This document shows positions 35,601 to 47,781 of a stretch of 64,000 nucleotides of DNA, in pieces. Position 1 is the first letter of the stretch, and every line of letters begins with the position of its first letter. A program made the translations under genes and the position numbers. Under the pieces are notes generated by a model. That model did not search any database. It was not told the DNA's origin and saw only the letters and a list, made by a program, of their open reading frames with translations. This DNA is from Anarhynchus alexandrinus (lineage: Eukaryota; Chordata; Aves; Charadriiformes; Charadriidae), in NCBI GenBank assembly GCA_008711295.1, contig VUYV01000402.1, positions 337,351 through 401,350 of the forward strand, in the 5' to 3' direction.

Positions 35601-37565
35601 GAATTAGCTGGTAGGATTTGCTCAGAAAAAGTGGAGGCCAAGGCCTGAAGAGGATGAACTTTTCAGACAACCAGTTTCAGATGTAGTCACGTCTTACTGT
35701 TTTTTACACACAGAGGGAGTGCCAACTTACTCCTTTTAGAAAGCTATTTAAGAGAAAAGTCAGAAACAAAATAGGATAGCTGAGGTCTTCACCTTGTTGT
35801 TAACTTTATAGCAGTTACATAGCTTGAAATAACTTCTTTAAACAGCAGTTGAAAGGGTACTGGATATCAACAAAGTGATGGCCTTTGAGTCGTCATTCCT
35901 CTTCACAGATCTCCCTGCAGCCGTAGCTCGAGGAGAGATCGCCTCTCTTCTGTAGGGGGAGTATTGAAAGATACTCTGAGTCTGTATTAGAGAAACAGCA
36001 TATTGTATTTCAGATACTTCTCAGCCTGAGAAAGATTGAAGAGCCTTTACCTCACCGTGGAGCGTGAAATGTTCCCAGAAGATAATATTTGCCTATTAAC
36101 TCTGAGTGTGAAAGGGGAAAAAGTTATTTGGTTTCTTCCTGATGTCTCCATCTGGTTGCTCGTCTGTCACTGACATTAGACCTTGTCACTACTTCAACAC
36201 CATGAGCCAATGTTTACTTGGAATAATTCTACTCTTAACACTTTCCAAGTGCTTGTCGTCCAAGTGCAAATGTTAAATATGCATCTCATTTCCACTGAGA
36301 AGTATTCCCGAGTTTTTCTACATCTCTTTCAGCACTCGTCATGTATTTTCCCCATCGTCGTATTTTCCATGGTAGTACAAATTATCTGTCCAATATGTTT
36401 AATTACAATTACATGAACTTATTTTAATTCTTTTTCTCCTTTTGGATGTGACTTTACCTTTCTTGGTGGTTTATCAGTCTGCACCACTATTGCTGTTTAT
36501 AGTTGAGGATAACGAGTCAGTACATTTCTGTTTGACAGTAAGTGGTTCAGAATTCCAACACCTTCTACCCACGTTTACACACAATTTTTTGCTCCATGTG
36601 CCATTAAACCAACGTTCAACCAACTTCCTGCTAACAGAGGGTTTACACCAAGATCACCGCCCTGTGGCTGTCTTAACGTCACACATTGGAGGGTCTCTGG
36701 CTCCTGTCTTGTCGCTGTGAAAGACGGGAATTCGGGGGGCAGGGAGCGGGGTGCCTTCTGGGCCAGCACTAAGCTGGGAGAAGCTGGTACCGATACGAGC
36801 CGCGCTGTGCTTTACCCCAGCGAGCCTTCGTCTGTGCGTGACTTAATTCCCTCCTAATTTCATCCTTCTCTTTCTGTCCGGTAACAGGAATAACACACGT
36901 CGCTGGTTGTACGTATCACACCCTCCTGAATGGGGGTTTCGTACTTTCCATAGGGACAAATTCATTCTCTTGCTGATGCTGGAAAAGGGTTCCCCAAAGG
37001 TGCCCTCTGTTCCCATAGCACAGCCGCTTTGTTAACTTCAATTGGAATAAAACGCTGTTGATGTTTTTCCTGTTCTACGTGGCGTGTTCAGGATATCATA
37101 CAACTTCTCCGTTAGCTGTCACTTACTCTACTGGTTTTAGAACGAAATGTGTATTTGAACATCAGAGTTTAAATCAAGGAGTCAAAATTTAAAACAACTG
37201 ACAAGGGTAGCAGAAGAAAAAATGAGATGTTTTACAGTGAACACATGTATTTTAATGGAAAAAGATAATTAACATGTTCCTTTCTTATAGGACAGTTATG
37301 GGACGAACAAGACAAATGGTGGTCTCTTTATCTGTGCATTTTTTCATTGTTCTGCAAGAAAATTTGATTTGCGATTAGACACTTGTTAACTCTTCCAATA
37401 TATTTAAAATGCTAGTGTTATTACTGTTTTAATGTTACGTTAAATAGTTTTGGCAGATCTTGGCAGTTAATGGAGGGCATTTATGAATTTCCTCCTAGGC
37501 CCCAAGTACTGTTGGTACTTCCCATTCTCTGGAGTAATTACTTACCATGCAATTTTTTTTCACAG
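32627..37565 (+). other. DTNB: DTNB intron after coding exon 3, GC-AG type
   Basis: A 4.9 kb phase-2 intron starting CAG|GCTAGT and ending in an eight-T tract followed by CACAG. Its donor is non-canonical. It contains a probable CR1 endonuclease fragment at about 34980-35175. The rest (32630-34880, 35180-37565) shows no further supported feature. Confidence 0.8.
34980..35175 (+). mobile_element. probable CR1 LINE endonuclease-domain fragment
   Basis: The + strand encodes VGVCYRPPGQEGTEDEALFG followed by QLEEA around 35086-35160. This resembles the apurinic-type endonuclease domain of CR1 ORF2, where a VGVCYRPP motif precedes the GDFNHPD block. The fragment ends before that block and has no 3' CR1 end. 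The upstream GC-rich sequence from about 34880 may belong to it. Assignment is from memory of CR1 proteins. Confidence 0.6.
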
Positions 37566-37651
37566 TGAGGGCCATGGGAAGCTGACGGTGTTTTCGGTGA
37601 AAGCTATGTTAGCAACAATGTGTGGCGGTAAAATACTCGACAAACTACGAT
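37566..37651 (+). CDS. DTNB: DTNB coding exon 4 (residues 121-149 plus one base)
   Basis: This 86-base exon has a TTTTTTTTCACAG acceptor and a GTAAGT donor at 37652. The leading T completes Ser (AG+T), then the frame gives [28 protein letters not shown] and a final T that becomes Tyr in the next exon. It starts the second EF-hand-like module (Pfam EF-hand_3). The [12 protein letters not shown] stretch across the exon 3/4 junction has EF-loop spacing. [13 protein letters not shown] separates beta-dystrobrevin from alpha (AVKMALATLCGGK, from memory). The clean frame on this side confirms the GC donor of the preceding exon. Confidence 0.96.
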
Positions 37652-40499
37652 GTAAGTATTTTCACGCAAATCAAACTATTTATGAAGTACGTTGTTTCCA
37701 TGACTGGCCACGTGTGTTACTGTATTAAGTTCTGAAAGCTAGCTTTTTCGCTTACTCAGCAATCTGTCTACTGACAGGAAGCTTGCGATATTAATGTGTT
37801 TGTCACACATGCCATCTGCTGGCCATAAAACATACCGAGTTTGTAATTGAGTTGCCTTTGCAAGTACATTTGTTTCTTTTGAAATGCTTGGGCACTTCTT
37901 TGCTATCAGAAAAATCAGACCTGAAGTTTTACATTTACTGTCAAATTTGTTGCCGTTTCCCCTGTTTTAAGGATGTTGGGCTGCTGCTGTGTATCTCTGC
38001 TTCATCGGAGGCGCTCTCCGCATCTTCTCATTCTGTGATTCCAGCTTCTCAGTTCTTAGTTTTTAAATCTTTTTTTTATTCTCTTTTCATCAGTCTTACT
38101 TCCTTTTTTCCTGTTTGAGTGAGCCTTCTGCTGGATCAGCAGAGAAGTGGTGCTGTCCGTGAACATTGGTTTGGTCCCTTAGTAGTAATTCTCGTTCTTC
38201 TCTCTTTCTTAGTGGCAAGGGTACTGTTGTTATGAGTGTTTTCTCATTTCGCTTCCACCCCGAAGAGCTGTGAAGTTGATCTCGCTGTCAGCGCCAGATT
38301 TTACTGTTCAGGTCTTGGCATTTTCACCTCACCCTCAGTCTCCTTTATGAAAGTTATCTTGTAATAGTTCATTCCTCCCAATCTCCGTGGTTGTCATTCA
38401 CAAGAAACAGTTCTTTAGACTCTTCTACATCATTAAGCTTCTTTATTATATTTGCTTTAAAATTAGCAATGTGAAATACTAGTGTGCTGAATTAAACTAT
38501 GTGACAAGGTCTGAAAAATAGATAGTGAGAAATCATTGCATGCACACATTGATATTAGGGCTGCACATGTTTCAGTACCAGGAAATACCATTTGTTTGGT
38601 TTTTTTTTAATCTGGTAGTAACTATAAAACTCTCCAACTGAAGAAAAAAAAATAAATGCTGCAGGTGACTAAAGATTAGTGTTAAATAAAGGGGACAGGC
38701 GTATATGACAGGGGATATTTAAGACTTCTTAAGCATTTTTAACAAACACTTTACCTCTATAAAATATGTGAGATCAAACACTGGGGTGGAAAGAGGCTAT
38801 ATCTCCTCTGGATTTAATTCGGGTGAGATTTGCGGAGGTTGCAGTACATGGGCAGTTCAGCACAGCCTGGGACTGAAAAGGAGCACTAATTCTAGAATTA
38901 TCAGGACAATATTGAAACACATTAAGAAAATGGCAATGTGACCTTTCAGCAGAAAAGGCAATTAACCACTTGAATTAAATGTTATAGGAATCAGGAAACG
39001 TTTGATGTTTTCAGGCAAAGACCTAGATATCTTTCCAGAAGTTATATTAAGCCTCAGGTTTTGTTTCAAAAGGTGGCTAGTTAAGATGCTTTCACCTTAA
39101 GGACACCTCACTTAAGAGTCCTATTTAATAGATGTGTCTCGTTTTAAAACTTGTGCATTTAATGTACTGGTCTCTCTCGCTCTCTGTCTTTTCATAATGT
39201 CTGCTTTTCTTCATACCATTTGAAGCTTCCTTTTTCTTTTTTCTTATTCTGTTAGCTCCTGGTTCCTTTGCCACTGTAACTTTCTTCTTTACAAAAGTTC
39301 TTAGCTGATTTTCATACACGTTGGAGGAAAGGGTTTCGAGTACTTCCACCGAACAGTGCTGCCTCTATATAGCTTAGTTATGTGCTGGTTATAGACTTAC
39401 TCTTGCCTGTAGCGTACCGGCTGGCCTTTAGTTGGCATTGTGCTTCTGGGGTCTTCCCTCCACTATCTGCTCTCCCTTTTTTCGTGGTGCACTGCTCTTT
39501 GGAGGTGGAGCATCATTTCCAAAGAGCATGTGACTTTGTATTTGACGTGTTTTGGACAGTAACACTTGGGTTTTTTTTTAATTAAGTGTTAAAGCTCAGT
39601 TCCTCTCCCTGGCTTTTCAGTAGGTCGCTCACACTGACTTCCCACCATTGGGTGTTTCTGGGCTCGTTCTTATGACGGGGCACGTTCTTATGACCACACC
39701 TATCTGAAGCCTGGGTTTGGTGAGGGGGTTTTTTGTTGTTCTGTCAGGTGTAATATCTCATGGGTCAACTGAGAAAGAAAAATTTCTTTATCTGTAATTG
39801 TAACAGATTTGGCACTGCTTTGTACCGTCATGGCACTTTCTTCACATACACCATCTGCTGTGGACACTCCTCTGTCACTTCTGGATGCTCCTCTGTCCCC
39901 TCAGGCGCTCATTGTCTCTGCTTAGAGGGAGAGAAAGTTAAAGGCTGGAACCACCTCACTGTTACTCGCTAAAACGCTCACAGTGCCACGTGCAAGGTTA
40001 GCCACAGAGGCGGAATCTCAGTGCATGATTAACAACATTGCCCAGGAAAAGGGGACTTTTGGCTAACTAAGAACTGAGATTTTAGGAGTATAGGAAATCT
40101 GTGCAGGAGGAAAAAGCTTTCTCTAAACCAGGTTGGAATTAGGCTTTTCAGACAGGGTCGTAGGACAGCTTTCTGTGGAATGTGGGAGAAAATCTGAGAT
40201 TTGGGATAGGATCTTGTAACCCTTCTGGGGGCAGAGGAGAAGAGAGGAAGTGTGTTGTGTTGTTAGCAGAATAAGTTTCTACGTATCACCAGAACTCAAG
40301 AGAAGTAATAAAATAGCTGAACTACTAACTGTTGGTTACCTGTCTCTCTGCAAACTTCCTAAGGGGCAAGGGAATGGGAAGAGGGAAATGTCAGGCGAAG
40401 TTTGGGAGAGGAGGTGTGGGAGCTGCAGGCCTGTACACCTGACACACGGTCTGGGCAAGCTGCTGGTAATTAAGAATAGAATTAGTTGGTGCATGGATA

Positions 40500-41385
40500 A
40501 ATGAGATTTTATTGTTGGGGGAAATGGCTTTTGTGAAGGGATGCGTTATAAAACCACAGGAGTTCATTAAAGGCAAAAAACCTGAACAGATGGACAAAGG
40601 AGTTCTGGCTGATACAGAGTTCTTGGATTTCTGAAAGGCATTCAAGAAGGTCCCTTATCAAATGCTTAAAGACATTTAAAAGTTTGATGAAAGGGAGGAA
40701 AGGTGGGGTCTTTACGCAGGTAGGAGATTGGCTAAAAGGAACCAAAAAAAGAGTGATAAAGATCCCTTTTGTATATTGAGATTGGTGGATAGCGCTGGAC
40801 CTAAACTGGTTTTAACACTGTCATAAGTGATGTGGAAAAATACAGTGAAAGGTGACAATTTGATACAAAGTCAGTGTAGTAAAAGCTAAAATAGACCGAT
40901 GAGTTGTAGTATCATCTGACAGCACTGAGTAACTGTGAAATAAAATGGAAGGTGAAATTCAGTGGGAACATATGCGAAGTGGTGCGTGCTGGAGGGGTGA
41001 AGCGTCATCCTCGTGATGCACAGAAAGGTGAGCTAGGAAACTTGGTGTTGCTCAGCTGAGAGATGGTGGGGCTGTGCCTCTGATGGTGGAGCTGTGCTCC
41101 TATGAAGATGTTGATGCTCGGTTCAGTAATGGCTAAAAACATGTGAAATATTCCGGAGGGGAAGGACGTGAAGAACAGAGTGGAGAGGTAGAGGCACCAC
41201 ATAAATCCATGAGTGCTGCTCTGGTACCCCCGTTGGTACTCTGCCCTTTCCAGTTCGTTTCTGAGAACAGCAACAGAGATCATGGAAGGCAGAGAAAGCT
41301 TTCTGTACAAAGAACAGCTAGATAGAGCAGGATTCTTCAGCTTGGAACGAAAAATGGTGGTGAAAGGATAGTGTTCTATAACATC
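40500..41385 (+). mobile_element. old CR1/L3-like LINE remnant (probable)
   Basis: Several blocks follow the order of an old CR1-type reverse transcriptase. GATTTCTGAAAGGCATTCAAG with GTCCCTTATCAAATGCTTAA corresponds to an F.KAF..VP...L block. Then GTGATGTGGAAAA, a weak GATACAAAG block, and ATAAAATGGAAGGTGAAATT followed by CAGTGGGAACATATG. All frames are broken. It is far more diverged than the neighbouring CR1 3' end at 41391. Confidence 0.5.
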
Positions 41386-41390
41386 ACCCG

Positions 41391-41502
41391 TGGCCTTGGG
41401 CAACCTGGTCTAGTGGGAGGTGTCCCTGCCTATGGCAGGGGGGTTGGAACTCGATGATCTTCAAGGTCCTTTCCAACCTAAACCATTCTATGATTCTATG
41501 AT
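41391..41502 (+). mobile_element. short CR1 LINE 3' end
   Basis: TGGCCTTGGGCAACCTGGTC, GGGAGGTGTCCCTGCCTATG, GGTTGGAACTCGATGATCTTC and the terminal ATTCTATGATTCTATGATC mark a heavily 5'-truncated CR1 insertion, about 110 bases long, directly downstream of the old LINE remnant. Confidence 0.92.
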
Positions 41503-43232
41503 CACAAGCAGCGTGTCAGTGGTGACTGGAAAACAGCTGTTCCTTCTCCCTCCCAGTACAGGAACTAAAGGGCAGTGACTGAAATGAGCAGTGACAGAAT
41601 GAAGCAACAAAACCCAATAGTTTTTTCAGCTTTACCAAAGGATGTTGTCAGTATCAAACACTTACACCACTCGATTGCTCCTTGAACCAATTGCACTGCA
41701 GGCAAATTCATCAAAGGCTGCTGAATGCAGAGACACCGTCAGGGAGCGGAGGAATATTCTGGGCTTGCCTGAGCCATCTGCTCTTGGGATAAACAGACTT
41801 TTGATCTGATCTGCCTCAGCTGTGCTCATATTCTTTATTGCTTCTTCTGATCATTATGAATATGCTGTCTGGTATTTTTCCCTTTCCCGTCTTTCCCACC
41901 TGTCTCTCCGGTTACTGACCCATTTCATCACTCAGCTGCTTCTGTTTCCAGTTTACTCGTTCCCCGGATTCCACTCCCACCCCTGCGTCACCTCCGCTCC
42001 CTCTCCTAAGCAGGCGGTCAGCCCCCTTTCTGCAAATCTGGGAAGTTGTAAATATTTTTCTTTCTCATCTCATAATTTATATGAACGATAGTAACTCGGT
42101 CCCTGTACTTGCATATGTACAGGCTTTTTTTTTAAAATTCTGAAAGTGTGAGCAACCGGAGTGCTTTGCAGTCCATACAGTGTCTGACAGCGCATCTGAA
42201 ACGGGAGTTGGTCAATGACACCACTTTGCTGTCTCTGGAAAAGAGACAGATCTCCTGGGACACGTTACTCTCTGCCAAGGGGTTCCTTTGTGTGCCGTGC
42301 AAGGCAGGAGCTGTAAACCCCCCCTGCTGCTCTGGACTTTTTATGACTTTTGTCATAGCTTTTTAAACCAAACAAATGCCGTATAAAAATATCAAATTTT
42401 GTGGATTTGGATTACTTCGTTTTGGCATTGAAGTAGATTCATTGTGAAGTAATTAGCGCTTCCTTCCATGTCACTTCTGCAAGTAAATTGCAAACAGAAC
42501 TTCAAGTAAACCGAGACTCCATGCTGTTCGTTTTAAGGGCTGCCCGACTCCTCTAACGATGGGCTCTACCGGTGTGGTGCTCCCTCGCCTCGCTAGCTCC
42601 TGTTTTTCCTCTCACCGCCTGGCTCTGATAAGCCTTTAGTGCTTACTGAAGTTCACCCTAAAAATTCATACAATAATGGATACTAAATACTAGGTTTCTG
42701 ATAATAAAGGCCCTGAAAGTTAATGTGCTGCAGTTGAATTTGCCTGACTGTAGGATTTTGACTTGGGGGAGAGGGTGTTTTGGTTTTTGGAGGAGTGGAG
42801 GTGAAAGGGGAGTTAGTTGTTTTGGTCTTAATCAGTGGAAAAAAGGAGGAGGAGGAGTAATAATATGTGGTTTGTTGTAGTATCACATCTGTTCAAACTG
42901 AACCAACTCAGTGCGTGATTTTATACAGGATTTCTTACATCTGGTTTGTTTATGACCAACATTAGGAGTTGCCACAACATCTGATCTGATAGAGGTAAGG
43001 CTGCTGCAGCGTCATGTCCCCAGTCCACCAGTGCCGAGGGCGGCCATGCGTTCCCAGTAGGAACACGCGCACAGAGCCACAGGGATCGACACAGACACGA
43101 ACAGCACCAGCGGCCTGGTTCTGTTCCCCCCGGCACCTGATCAGGGTGAAAGCCTGTTAGTGGCATAAATATGGACATATATGCACATACCTGTATGACA
43201 TGGATCCCTCCAGTGACTGGCCTTACATTCTC

Positions 43233-43290
43233 ATCTGGGGGTTGGACTAGATGATCTCTAGAGGTCCCTTCCAACCCTGACCATTCTGCG
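43233..43290 (+). mobile_element. very short CR1 3' end
   Basis: GGGGGTTGGACTAGATGATC and AGGTCCCTTCCAACCCTGACC followed by ATTCTGCGTG resemble the last 60 bases of a CR1 element on the + strand. Confidence 0.6.
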
Positions 43291-43439
43291 TGACCTATCT
43301 AGTAGCTGGTTCTTGGAGCCTCTTAGATCCTTTGGTCTCTCTAGGATCTGTCTCAGACTTATGACCTCTCTGATTACAACTCGAATCACTCAATTTTCCT
43401 CCAAAAGCACCTCCATAATCTCCTTGTAGGTGCTTGGGA

Positions 43440-44420
43440 GGTGTTAGTAGGTCTTCTCAGTGTCAGTGTCTTATCTTCTCCAGGCTGAACAACTGCTCTT
43501 TCCTCAGCCTGTCCTCGTAGGATAAGTGCTCCAGCCCAGAGCTCACTTCAGTTTGTCTTTCACGTTCTGTGATTCTCAACAGTTCTCTGATTCTGGGGGG
43601 GTCCCCAAAACTGGACAGAGTACCTAGAGGAGGTCTAACAAGTGCTGAGTGGAGGAGGACAATCACTCGCCTCTATGAGCTGAGCTCCTGTCCATGCAGC
43701 CGGGGTCGCTGTTGGCCACCTTTGCTGCCACAGCGCGCTGCTGCTCATGTTCAGTGTGTGACCTCAAAACCCTCAAGGGCCTCTCCAGCAGAGCTGCTCC
43801 CCGGCCAGGCAGGCCCCAGACGGTATGGCTGCCAGAGTCCCTTCCTTCCCAAGGGCAGGACTTGGAAATTCAAGAAGGACAAATGCATACGGTTCCTGCC
43901 AGCCCGTTCCTCCAGCTGGTCTGGGTCCTGCTGGACGGCAGCCCTTGCCCTCAAGGGTATTCCCTGGACCCCCCATTTGGCATCATCTGCACCCTCGACA
44001 AGAGGGCACTCTGGCGCTTCTCCCAGATCATTGAGAGACATGGTGAGCAGGACATGACCCAGGACAGATTCCAGCAGTGGCCTCCATGTAGAATTTGACC
44101 CGTTATCCACTGCCCTCCAAGCTTGGTCCTCCAACCAGCTACTCGCCCGTCTGCTGGTTCACCCACGCAGACTGTGACATCCCAGTTTGGATACTGGAAT
44201 ATTGGGGGGGGGGGGGGGGGAAGTAATAGGCCTTGCTTGAGTTGAGGTGAATGATACCTACAAATGCTGTCATCTTATCGCAGAAGACAGTCGAGCTGGT
44301 CAGGTGTGATTTAGCCTCAGTAGATCCATACTGATAGATCCCAGTCACCTTTTTTTTTGTGTGCCCAGGAACATGTGCTGAGATTTGCTCCAGGACTTTC
44401 CCGGGAGCCGAAGTGGGGCT
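43440..44420 (-). mobile_element. CR1 LINE, diverged internal portion
   Basis: On the minus strand the order is CR1-like: a YEDRLRKEQLFSLEKIRH block (about 43463-43560), then IVLLHSALVRPPLGTLSSFG, and further 5' a reverse-transcriptase portion with many frame breaks. The CTTCTCCAGGCTGAACAAC and TGTCCTCGTAGGATAAGTGC stretches on the + strand are diagnostic reverse complements. A run of 17 Gs (44204-44220) interrupts it. Confidence 0.8.
44204..44220 (+). repeat. 17-base G homopolymer
   Basis: An uninterrupted run of 17 Gs lies within the minus-strand CR1. Length of such runs is unreliable in assemblies. Confidence 0.9.
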
Positions 44421-45714
44421 GACTGGCCGTATTTCCTTGGATTGTCCTTTTGACCTTAATACTTTGGGTTAATGCCAAAAAAACTGCACACACACCACCC
44501 CAAAAAGCACCGTCGAACTAATTAATCTGTCAAATTTATTTTCTTGGCTTTACTCATATTAAATGGAGTCTTTAACAAGTATTTTATCAATTTGTGTGCT
44601 AAAAACTGACAACTTCGTAGGAATTGAGACAGAGGATACACTCAAGGTCAGGACCCTGGAAAATGAGGCTGCCAGGTTCTTGTTGCTTTGTTTTTAACGT
44701 GATCAGAGCAATGGTAGAGCCTTCAGCTGAAACCATGCGAAGCATCAGGCAGATGCCTTGATTGGGAAACACAGAGCAGCCAATTTTGGCAGTTGTAAGC
44801 AGCTGAAAAGAGGCTCTCGAGGGGGCTGTTGGGCAGGTTTAACACGATGTTCTGGGCTCTCTTTTCAGTGTAAAATTCTACTACAAAGATTCAGAAAAAG
44901 AAAATTGTGAGTTACACAAATACCATTTTACGTTGGTATCTTTGGAACGGAGCAGTGTTTTTTTTGCAGTTCTAAATTTGTGATTATCTCTGGTTTAAAA
45001 AAAGTGTTTATAGCATAGTAGCATTGAACTGAACTTTTATATTGGAATTAAAATCTAATACCTTGTCGTCAGGAAACTTTATTAGCACATGCCTGTTGTG
45101 ATCCTGAGGTGGGCTCTTGAGAAATTACACTGTTAGCCTCTGTTTAGCTTGAGGTTTTCTCTTTGAGGGTAATTTACTGCCCTTTAAAAGGGCAGATGAA
45201 TATATAATTATAGCCCACTAATCTTCATCTTTTCCAATTTCACTGGTAATTTCCCTTGTGGAAGTTTCCCATGTAAATGAGTTCAACTTTACTTTGACTA
45301 TAAAACCACGTTTTTATGACCGCAAGATATAGGTTAGTGGGGTTTGGGTTTTTTTTTTTAATTTTATTTTTTTTAATTTACCCTTGATAGAGCTTGTTCT
45401 ATTTCATCTCATTTTCAATTTATTTCCATAGCTTTAATTAACTTTCTCCTTAAAATCGCTTCAATCTTGGATACTGTTGAGTTCAGATTAATAGACTGCA
45501 TTTACCCAGAAGATTTCTGTCCTTTTTTTAAGTACAAGTACTGTCATGTTCCTGTCATGTTCTACCAGTCCCACCTTGACAGATTCATTACCAGACCTTC
45601 AGGTTTTGTGCATGTGCGACTCCTGGAGTGATGCTGATGTAGAATGGATTAGGATTCTGGAAGTTTGGCTCTCTAATTAGTTTTAGTTGCTCCCATAGCT
45701 TTCGTTTGCAAGCA

Positions 45715-45862
45715 GGGCTGTGTCCCCATCCCTGGAGGTGTTCAAGGCCAGGTTGGACGGGGCTTGGAGCAACCTGGGCTGGTGGGAGGTGTCCCTGCCC
45801 AGGGCAGGGGGGTGGCACTGGATGGGCTTTAAGGTCCCTTCCCGCCTAAATCATTCTATGGT
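45715..45862 (+). mobile_element. short CR1 LINE 3' end
   Basis: It encodes [20 protein letters not shown] on the + strand and ends in AAGGTCCCTTCCCGCCTAAA with ATTCTATGG. This is a heavily 5'-truncated insertion of the same subfamily as 29395-29694. Confidence 0.92.
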
Positions 45863-46626
45863 TTTGATCCTGACTTTTCTTCCACATTCAACTTTCAGGT
45901 TAAATTCAGTTTTTCTGCTTGGCTTAATTGGGTCCCCCCAACCCCTGTTTATCTTTTATCTTTTTTTTTTTTCCTTTCTGTTTCCCCCCCATTGTTCCTA
46001 ATATGCCTGATAAGATTATTCAACAAGGGCTTCACACCTCCACTTCAAGCCTGTCTGTTTAGCCAGGGATACAAAATTCCAGGTAGCTTTATCACCCTTA
46101 ACTTAGATACTGTGGGCTGCTTCATTGGCCCCTTCATTCAGGAGATTGGAATGATTTCTCCAGTTTACTAGAAATTACTTTCTGAAATCGTCTTTTTTTG
46201 TTACGGACCTAGTTTTGATCACTTAAATTAAGCTTATTTTGTGTCAACATATCCTTTTTGATGTTCAGTTACTGATGGTGTCTTAAATAACCTCAGAGAT
46301 GACTCAGTGGCTGTTAGTGAAGAATTCTGGTATCTGTCACATCTTGGAAAATTTTAGGTCTTACTAATGTTAGTGCTTTTATTAGCGAAATCTTCCTTTA
46401 TAAAGTAATCTGACTCTGCAAGTGTATCAGAGACCCAGTTTTGCTGTTGGAGAGCTTTGTCTATTCCAAGGAGATTTTTGATCTGCTTTGTCTGTATGCA
46501 GCTCTCCTGGTATTTTATATGACATCATTTTCTCATAATGCTATCTACACCTCTTCTCCTGTGCTTGCACCTTTCCCGAGACGCCAGAGCTGGGAGGCTT
46601 TGGGTTGGTGGTGTGGCATGGCCAGA

Positions 46627-46700
46627 GCCGAGGGGTCGGAGGAGCCGAGGGGTCGGAGGAGCCGAGGGGTCGGAGGAGCCAAGGGGTCGGAGGAGCCGAG
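46627..46700 (+). repeat. 17-bp G-rich minisatellite, about 4.4 copies
   Basis: Unit GCCGAGGGGTCGGAGGA repeats at 46627, 46644, 46661 and 46678 (the last with one G to A change), followed by a partial unit at 46695. Because 17 is not a multiple of three, the open frames crossing it on both strands show the repeat in shifting frames. They are not evidence of coding. Confidence 0.95.
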
Positions 46701-47129
46701 CTCGGCGCGGTGTGGGGACAGAGGGGCTCAGAGCAGGAGGCTCAGGACATGTCCTTCCACCCACGTGCCCACAGCTAGGAGCATGGCAGGGGGGTGACAC
46801 CGCCTGCACAACTGCCCTCCCCCCTGCCTTTCTTTTTCCATACCTGCTCAAGATTGCTCAGCATCTTGCTCCATCCTCTTTTAGGTTTCAGAAATGTATT
46901 TAGCCCCACGTAGCTAATGACAAAGCATACCTTGTCTCATCACAAACCTCTTCCTTGCCTAAGGACAGACGTTCCTATCCGAGCTCTTCACTGCACACAG
47001 TCTCTGATATAAAATTAGACCAGATTCCTCCTTCCGCACGCCCTCGGCTGCACGGCTCCCGCGCAGTGCCCTTGGGCACGGAGGTCATTGCACCCCGCTT
47101 CTCCTGCTCTCCTCCAACGCCGTGTTACC

Positions 47130-47781
47130 TGTGAGAAACACGCTCACTGTATTGAATTTTAGTTCAGGACAAATTCGGTGGAGCAAAGAACATTTATTAC
47201 AGCGCTGGGAGTTACACAGGGGATTTCTCCTCCCGTGGCTCATTTTTTCCTTTACAAACGCTTGTTTTTATTTTGTATTCCTTATGCTTATTCACATTTC
47301 TTCTTCGAAAATAATTGGCATAATCAATGAGTTTTCGGAACGCAACCCACCCCCAATTTACATAATCAATGAGTTCTTGGAATGCCACCCACCCCCGTGT
47401 GCGCCCCCTCCCCTCTAGCGGCGCAGGCGCTGGGCTTCCTCAGGGGTCTTCCTGGTGGTCATCGGGGGGAGGCTCGAAGTCTTTATCACCACGTCCTTCT
47501 TGTGTCTTCTTTATTCTTTACACTTCTGCGGTTATCTTGGCTAACCACACCACCCTTTGTCCTGCAACGGTTCGGTACTTACAACTGCTGCTGTCGTCTG
47601 ATGTCCCATCTAACACTATCCCTTTTCCAAAGGCAGAGCAAGCACACACCTATGGTAGCTGAAGCCGTAGCAAGCGCATATCTGCTAACCGCATCGCGAG
47701 CACGCACCCAGCTTAGCTGAAGCCATACGCACACATCCATTTTAGCTGAAACAAAATTCTTTTGCTCAATTACTTATTACA
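47130..47781 (-). mobile_element. solo LTR of an endogenous retrovirus
   Basis: On the minus strand the 652-base element starts TGTAATAAG and ends TTTCTCACA, i.e. TG...CA. A 5-bp direct repeat TTACC flanks it (47125-47129 and 47782-47786), a clear target-site duplication. An AATAAA polyadenylation signal reads on the minus strand at 47193-47198, about 65 bases before the LTR 3' end, as expected of the R region. No gag, pol or env sequence adjoins it, so it is a recombined solo LTR. A 5-bp duplication fits ERVL-type elements in birds, but the family is not proven. Confidence 0.85.
47319..47396. repeat. 42-bp tandem duplication inside the LTR
   Basis: CATAATCAATGAGTT and the following ACCCACCCCC block occur twice in a 42-base period (47319-47360, 47361-47396) with several substitutions. 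Short tandem repeats in the U3 part of LTRs often hold enhancer sites. That role is inference here. Confidence 0.8.

Noticed and set aside
36183..36720. Two adjacent + frames (77 and 92 codons)
   Set aside because: No splice sites fit DTNB, no recognised motif, and no codon pattern unlike random intron sequence.
46441..46903. Open frames of 108-121 codons on both strands
   Set aside because: They are driven by the 17-bp minisatellite, which appears in shifting frames. No homology recognised.
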